The notes below the pieces were generated by a model. That model saw only the letters and a program-made list of their open reading frames with translations. It was not told where the DNA came from and did no database searches. Of a stretch of DNA of 64,000 bases, positions 58,450-64,000 are shown in pieces. Source of the stretch: Podarcis raffonei. Its lineage: Eukaryota; Chordata; Lepidosauria; Squamata; Lacertidae. Location of the stretch: contig NC_070614.1 of assembly GCF_027172205.1 (NCBI RefSeq), forward strand, positions 31,868,501 to 31,932,500, written 5' to 3'. The position numbers were made by a program, and so were the translations under genes. Each line of letters opens with the position of its first letter. Position 1 is the stretch's first letter.

Positions 58450-59418
58450 TTATAGGTGAACGGGAGGCCTCTTTTTATTATTCCTACAAAAAATAAAACC
58501 CAGCAATTTCCACAAGGCAGTTTTGACATCTTTGTTTCTCATGCTGTAGATTATTGGGTTCATCAGTGGAGGCACCACAGTATATAACACAGCAAGCACT
58601 TCATCCAGATGGTATGGAGAATTAGAGGTTGGCATTAAGTAGGTGAAGACAGAAGTGATGAATAATATGGAGACAACAGTGATGTGGGGAATGCAAGTGG
58701 AGAAGGCTTTCTGCCTGTTTGCCATGAAGGGCATTCTCAAGACCGCAGTAAAGATCTGAACATAGGATATGACAATGAACACAAAGCAACCAAGACATAA
58801 CACAGCAGTAAATAGAAGAGCCCAAATTTCATTGAGGTATGAATCAGAGCAGGAGATCTTAAGTAGGCGTGGAATTTCACAGAAGAACTGGTGGATGACA
58901 TTGGAGCAGAAAGGAAGTGAAAAAACAGTACCAGTGTGCAAAGCAGCATTGAACAAACCAAACATCCATGCTCCACCTGCCATTTGAATGCAACTGCTCC
59001 ATTTCATCATAGATGCATAGTGCAAAGGGTGACAAATAGCTACATATCGGTCATAGGCCATGGCAGTGAGGAGGAAGAAGTCTGATGATGCAAAAAGGAT
59101 GAAGAGAAACGTTTGAGTAACGCACTGTGAATATGAAATCAGTCTTATGTTCATGATGGAATTTGCCATGGATTTGGGAATGATGACGGAGATTGAGCCA
59201 ATATCAAGGATTGATAAGTTGACAAGAAAAAAATACATTGGGGTGTGCAGATGACTGTTGACAGCAATCAGGGTAATGATCAGAAGATTTCCCACCAGGG
59301 CAGTCAGGTACATTGCAAAGAAGATCGCAAAGTGTAAAATCTGCAGATGTCGACCCCCAGAAAATCCTAGAAGTACGAAATTTTCAATCATTGTTATGTT
59401 GAGAATGACATGAATCAT
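58450..59418 (-). CDS. Olfactory receptor 6, intact, OR14-like
   Basis: 322 residues on the minus strand, ATG at 59418 with an NIT glycosylation site at residue 7 (a second ATG is at residue 10). The text LQILHFAIFFAMYLTALVGN, LDIGSISVIIPKSMANSIMN and SYSQCVTQTFLF is characteristic of OR family 14. Other motifs: HTPMYFFLVNLS, MAYDRYVAICHPLHY, FFCEIPRLLKISCSD, KAFSTCIPHITVV and PPLMNPIIYSMRNKDV. It is in opposite orientation to ORs 1-5. A second copy follows at 62.1 kb, with matching 3' flanks, so the two are tandem duplicates. Likely functional. Confidence 0.93.
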   Translation of the reverse strand: MIHVILNITMIENFVLLGFSGGRHLQILHFAIFFAMYLTALVGNLLIITLIAVNSHLHTPMYFFLVNLSILDIGSISVIIPKSMANSIMNIRLISYSQCVTQTFLFILFASSDFFLLTAMAYDRYVAICHPLHYASMMKWSSCIQMAGGAWMFGLFNAALHTGTVFSLPFCSNVIHQFFCEIPRLLKISCSDSYLNEIWALLFTAVLCLGCFVFIVISYVQIFTAVLRMPFMANRQKAFSTCIPHITVVSILFITSVFTYLMPTSNSPYHLDEVLAVLYTVVPPLMNPIIYSMRNKDVKTALWKLLGFIFCRNNKKRPPVHL

Positions 59419-59861
59419 ATTTTGACTGTTGGAAGAAGAGAAACAGTATTGATTAATTCATTTGCACATAGAAGAAGGTGTCTTTATTATAAATTCTGAA
59501 ATGTCTCCCTGTAATTTGCTACTTACCCCATCCCACCCCCATTTCCTGGTTGTAGTTTGTTTTTGTTCATTTTTTTGTATTTTGCACCAGCAAAAAGGCA
59601 CTTCCAACAAACAGCACCCTCAGATTCTAGTGATTCCTTCAAACAGCTGTAGCACACTTGTTCCCCATCCCACCCAATGTCATTTCTTAATTGTCCTTCA
59701 TCCTGAGATGTCAGGAGTTTGCCATGGGGAGAAGAAGCCCCACTATGCAACCAGTGTTTCATTCCCAATTCTCTGGGTCAAAACTCTTTAAGGCAAAACT
59801 CACAGTCCAGATTTGTGTAATTCTAACTCTGTGTTCTTGTGCTTAGAAAATAACCTAAATG

Positions 59862-60002
59862 TGTGTGATACAGCTCCATGCCTGAGGCTAAGCAGGTTTG
59901 GTCATGAATGTTATCATGATGGAAGAGTGCCAAGGAACCATAATCACTCTGAGATCTTTGGGGGGCAATCTGGGGCATACAGGTCAGAAATAAAATTATA
60001 AT
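59862..60002 (+). mobile_element. 5S-rRNA-like SINE fragment
   Basis: GCCTGAGGCTAAGCAGGTTT and GATGGAAGAGTGCCAAGGAA match the order of the 5S rRNA internal promoter region (AAGCTAAGCAGGGT; GATGGGAGACCGCC...GGAA). It is too divergent to be a 5S gene. Confidence 0.5.
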
Positions 60003-61236
60003 GCCTTGGATCCTATGATAACTTCATTTTGCCAGAGGAATTTTCCCATCCCTACCTCTCCCTAGCAGCCATCAATTTGTTAGCAGCCTCCTCCCCAAAT
60101 TTCCAGAGAGGCATTTCAGGGGTTGCAAGTGTATATATTGGGGAGGATAGAAGGATAGATGCTGCTTCTCTGAACTTCAATTTATTTATCCATCTCAGAA
60201 GAAATAGATTGAAAATAAGAAAAGGTGCATGATTAAGCCACTATTCTAGTAGGATAGAGCAGGATTGGGGATACTGAACATACAAATGAGGGGATAATCA
60301 CCTAGAAAAAGAAAACAACAACAGCAACAACAACATAATAACAATGTAATAGCAATGATATTTTAAAAAATAAAGATGGACAAAAGCAAAAAAGTGGAAT
60401 AGAATTAAGTGGAAGGAATTAAAGGAATATCAAGAAAGGAGATCTGAGGACACAAGATTGAAGGACACAGATAAAATGGATACTGTATTTTTCTATATAT
60501 TTCTTTGGCAATTCTGCTTCAAATGACTTATCAGCAAAATGGTTTCTATTTACCTTCGTTGGTCTAGGTGTCTCTCCCTTTTTCTGACACCTTTTAATCT
60601 TTCACTCAGTAAAGTGTGAACAAATCAGGTGTATATTTTCCATTTTTTCCTCAGATTTGCCATAATTCTTTCACATCCCATGCAATTGCGAGTGATTCCT
60701 CTCTTTTTCTTCTATCAGATCACAGCAACTCATCTTGGGTTGACAGGTGTGTCTTGGAGAAAGAACTTGTTTCAAACAGCAGTAAAAGAGGCAGGCTTAT
60801 GTGATAGGAGACATATCTACCTGAATCATTTTGTTCTCTAAAGATTTACTCCCTGTTTCCCTGAATAGCTCAGCATTAATGGCACAGAGTGGCTACAATG
60901 CTGACTTTTCTGACTACAACAGCCTACTTTCAAAGTTTGCAATCTAAGGCTATGTTGCATTGCATTTTCCAGTTGTCAATATTCAGTGAGACCCAGAGAG
61001 CGCCTCTTTGGAATTTCCAAACATCCCCACATGGAATAGGGAGGCAATGTTTAAGTCATCCACCCAAGGGAACAAATGTAATAGCTGAATTGTAGCAGAG
61101 GCTGAGGCAATGCCAGCTCTTTAGCATCATTCTAAGGAATGAAAGATTTTCCTTCATCATTAGGTAAATTGTTGTATACCCACAAATAATCAAAGATACT
61201 AGGGAACACCAAGAAAAATTCTGATAACCATTTAGT
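60003..61236. other. Intergenic
   Basis: No gene or complete repeat recognised; short CAA-rich and A-rich tracts near 60.3 kb. Confidence 0.4.
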
Positions 61237-61372
61237 TTAAGGTTAGCAGATGTCCCCGTTTCCCGGGGACAGTCCCCAGATTTACAAATCAGTCCCCTGA
61301 CAAAATCTTATCATTCCTGCTGAAGTTGAAAAGTGTCCCCAGATTCATTGAAAAAAATCTGGTAACCTTAAT
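61237..61372. repeat. MITE-like repeat with AAGGTTA ends
   Basis: Ends AAGGTTAGCAGATGTCCCC and ATCTGGTAACCTT are inverted; the core has two TGTCCCC-type blocks. A non-autonomous DNA element is likely; the target duplication is unclear. Confidence 0.45.
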
Positions 61373-61769
61373 TTAGTTGAAACACACACACATGCATTAA
61401 AGTAACTTGGGGTAATAGCATCAGAAATATCCTTCCCCTCAAGAGAATATAGGAGCAAAAGAAGATTTTATGTGGATGCAACCAAAAGTCTATTTAGGCC
61501 AGCATCCTATTTTCCAAAGCAGACAACCAGATGTTTTTGGAAACCCATAAACAGAAGCCATTCATGCAACTGGTACTTGAAAGTATCTGAACATGCAAGT
61601 TGTGATGGACATCATTACTAGTAGCTATTGAGAGAAGCTATTGAGAATAAGAAGGGACAGCTTCTGCATCCAGAAAGACTAAAAGGGGATGGGAGTAAGC
61701 CCTGTTATAATCAGTTGGCCTGCTCTGAGGTAAATGAGGTTCTGATTGCAGCCATAGTCATGTGTAGAG

Positions 61770-61850
61770 TAGATACCGTATTTTTTCGTGTATTGGACGA
61801 TGCTTTTTTGACACAAAAATCATGTCAAAAAACTGGGGTTGTCTACATAT
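61770..61850. repeat. Short MITE-like repeat
   Basis: TACCGTATTTTTTCGTGTAT at the left and TGGGGTTGTCTACATATA at the right, resembling a TA-flanked reptile MITE with CCGTATTTT ends. Weak. Confidence 0.35.
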
Positions 61851-62008
61851 AGAGGTAGATAAAACATGTATAAGTCATAATGCTTTCCAGGACACGAAAT
61901 ACAGAAAGAATGATCTCTCTCAGGTTTCTGTTTGCAAAATGGCAATATAATTTATTACTGCAGAAAACTGTTGTTACAGAGATAAGCTTCTATAGCAATA
62001 ATAATATT

Positions 62009-62009
<1 letters not shown>

Positions 62010-62058
<49 letters not shown>
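62010..62058. repeat. (ATT)n microsatellite
   Basis: About 16 ATT units in the 3' flank of the broken OR14-like gene. Confidence 0.95.
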
Positions 62059-62098
62059 TTAAATCTGCATTACAAGATAAGATCAAAGAGGAGCAGGA

Positions 62099-62323
62099 TT
62101 AAAGGCAAATGGGAGGCATCTTTTTAGTTTTCTTACCAAAATTAAAACTCAGCAACTTCCACAAGGCAGTTTTGACATCTTTGTTCCTCATGCTGTAGAT
62201 TATTGGGTTCATCAGTGGAGGCACCACAGTATATAACACAGCAAGCACTTCATCCAGATGGTATGGAGAATTAGAGGTTGGCATTAAGTAGGTGAAGACA
62301 GAAGTGAATAATAATATGCAGAC
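62099..62323 (-). pseudogene. OR14-like gene 7, 3' end only, cut by a copia element
   Basis: On the minus strand the frame is open from 62,323 to the TAA at 62,099 and encodes TM6-TM7 and the tail: TSVFTYLMPTSNSPYHLDEV, PPLMNPIIYSMRNKDVKTAL. It is nearly identical to the same part of OR 6. At 62,324 the copia LTR starts, so the gene is interrupted in the TM6 region; the 5' part should lie beyond the right edge. A gene disabled by insertion. Confidence 0.85.
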
Positions 62324-62693
62324 TGTTGGGATACTGCCAGGGAGATAAAGTCCATCTGAGCCCCCAAGCTCGGTGCCGGACGATCCATCGACCTCCCGTA
62401 GTCAGGCAATATCAGCAAATCAGCGACACTAAGCCTCAGGCTTAGTGCACACTATAACAGCAGAATTCACACAGCAAAAAGTTGCACAAGCATGAGAGCA
62501 GAACATGCATATTTACAGTTTATTTGGCGTTGGTCAGAACAAAGAAGGCATGACCGTCTGCTCCGACTGCTCAGGCAAAACAGCCAAAAACGAAAGGAAC
62601 TTACAACATAAACATCCTGTGAGACAGGAACTTACGCAGGCTGTTATACAAACATCCTGCTCCCTTTTAAGGTGGAACGGAAATATCCTAACA
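62324..62693 (-). repeat. Copia 3' LTR
   Basis: 370 bp with inverted ends TGTTGGGATA and TATCCTAACA. Directly upstream on the minus strand is a purine-rich tract (GGAAAGGGGGAGGA, within 62,694-62,710), as expected of a polypurine tract before a 3' LTR. Confidence 0.85.
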
Positions 62694-64000
62694 TCCTCCC
62701 CCTTTCCGTGTAACCTGTAGTACCTGTGGTTCAACCCAATTGCAACCTTTGTGCGTAAACCTTAAGTTGTTCTCTGTTAACAACCTTAGACAACAGATCA
62801 GCAGGAATTTCATTTCCTGGCATGTAGGACACCTGAATGAGTCCTTTCTGAATACACTCTCTTGCACGATGTAGCTTAATCTGCAAGTACTTGGTCCTTT
62901 GCTTGCAACTCTCCGAGTTCAGCAAAGCCAAACAAGATCTATTATCTTGATACACTTGTATAGGACATTTCACAGAAACCCCAATGTCCTTAAACAGTTG
63001 CATCAACCATTCACAATCCATGAGTGAAAATGACAGAGCATTGAGTTCTGCTTCACAGGAACTTAGGCTAACTGTTGTCTGCTTTTTGCACAACCAGTCA
63101 AACAGGCAGTGGTTGTACATGTAGCATACTCCAGAAGTGCTTGTACCATCCGTGGTGTCACTTCCAAAACTTGCATCTGCAAAGATTTCAAGACCTTCAG
63201 TCTTCTGACTGGTGAACCTCAGCCTGTAGTGCATAGTCCCTTTCAAATACCGGGCTATGCGCTTCAGAGCTTTCCAATCCTGAACAGTAGGATTGTTAGC
63301 ATGTCTGCTCAGCAGGTTAGTGCTTACAGCAATGTCAGGTCTTGAGCATCTAGCAATGAAATTCAACTTGCCTAGAATGCATCTGTACAGCGTTGTGTCA
63401 GAAAACGCTTCAGCAGTACTATCTACCTGGTAACCTGTCACCATCGGTGTGTCTGCTGGGTTTGCATCAACCAAATTCAACCTGGTTAATACATCAGCAA
63501 TTTTCTGTGTTTGGTGTACCAGAAAATTACCTGCTTGGTCCCTCTCCACCTGCAGAGAAAGATAGTTGGATACCTCACCAAGATCCTTCATGTCAAAGTG
63601 CTCCTTCAGCTGAGCTAGGGTGCTTTGGTAAAAAGCCTGATTCTTCCAAAACATCAGAAGATCATCAACAAAACATAAACAATACAGTTTGTTTTGCCCC
63701 TCCTCCTTGACAAACACACACGGATCAGCTTTGCCCTGGTGAAAACCTAGAGAAAGCAACGTTTCAGTGAGTTTTGTGTTCCAACACCTGGCACTCTGCT
63801 TGAGACCATATAAGGATTTCCGCAGTTTACAGACCATTCCCTTCTGTATCTGCATCCCGTCAGGTGGAAGCATGTACAGCTCCTCCCCCAAAATCCCGTA
63901 CAAAAAAGCTGTATTTATGTCATGATGGGAAACATGCAGTTTCTCCTCCGCAGCGATCTTGAGCATCAGCCGAATGCTCTCATATTTGACCGTGGGTGAG
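62324..64000 (-). mobile_element. Ty1/copia retrotransposon, 3' part
   Basis: From the right edge leftwards: reverse transcriptase (KLRKSLYGLKQSARCW, CLCFVDDLLMF), RNase H region (EIFADASFGSD, CEAELNALSFSLMDCEWL, VYQDNRSCLALLN), then the polypurine tract and 3' LTR. The visible pol frame (down to 62,731) looks whole. Gag, integrase and the 5' LTR would lie beyond position 64,000. The order of RT and RNase H and the SLYGLKQ block fit Ty1/copia. It is inserted in an OR14-like gene. Looks relatively young because the visible frame is open. Confidence 0.92.

Noticed and set aside
59862-60002. Possible 5S rRNA gene
   Set aside because: Too diverged from 5S rRNA in the promoter and followed by an A-rich SINE-like tail.

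Overview
The window is vertebrate nuclear DNA, almost certainly from a squamate reptile (lizard or snake). The evidence is a full-length Sauria-type SINE with target-site duplications, abundant CR1, L2 and L1 LINE debris, a Ty1/copia element with an open pol frame, and a cluster of intact vomeronasal type-2 receptor (V2R) genes next to olfactory receptor (OR) genes. Genes are split by introns with ordinary GT/AG sites. I see nothing prokaryotic.

Positions 1-28,300 form a V2R cluster. Gene A (minus strand) shows exons 1-4, and its last two exons lie beyond the left edge. Genes B (8,614-17,994) and C (21,508-28,296) are complete six-exon genes on the plus strand. Their exon lengths match almost exactly (230, 292, 840 or 825, 228, 127 and 902 bp) and the frames close to 872 and 867 residues. 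B and C arose by tandem duplication of a unit that also carried a rearranged V2R pseudogene on the minus strand (about 5.66-6.0 kb and 20.05-20.47 kb). Comparing the two units gives natural empty and filled sites for several mobile elements. The seven-transmembrane exons of B and C are nearly identical while the ligand-binding exon 3 has diverged. That pattern suggests gene conversion of the signalling half and diversification of the binding half.

Positions 31,400-62,300 form an OR cluster: five intact single-exon ORs on the plus strand (31.5, 38.2, 41.2, 46.3 and 55.1 kb), one intact OR14-like gene on the minus strand (58.5 kb), and the 3' end of a second OR14-like gene (62.1 kb) that is cut by a copia element running off the right edge. 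V2Rs and ORs both belong to chemosensory neurons, so the window is a chemoreceptor neighbourhood with no other host genes visible.

The space between is filled by transposons: TA-flanked palindromic MITEs in at least two subfamilies, a second palindromic hAT-like MITE family in about nine copies, three kinds of SINE, a 5S-rRNA-like SINE fragment, a CR1 nested inside an L1, two related copies of an element whose ORF is an SGNH-hydrolase-like domain, an endogenous retrovirus fragment, a candidate solo LTR, and many microsatellites. I found no wholly new gene system. The most informative features are the V2R mosaic, the paralogous empty sites and the hydrolase-bearing element.
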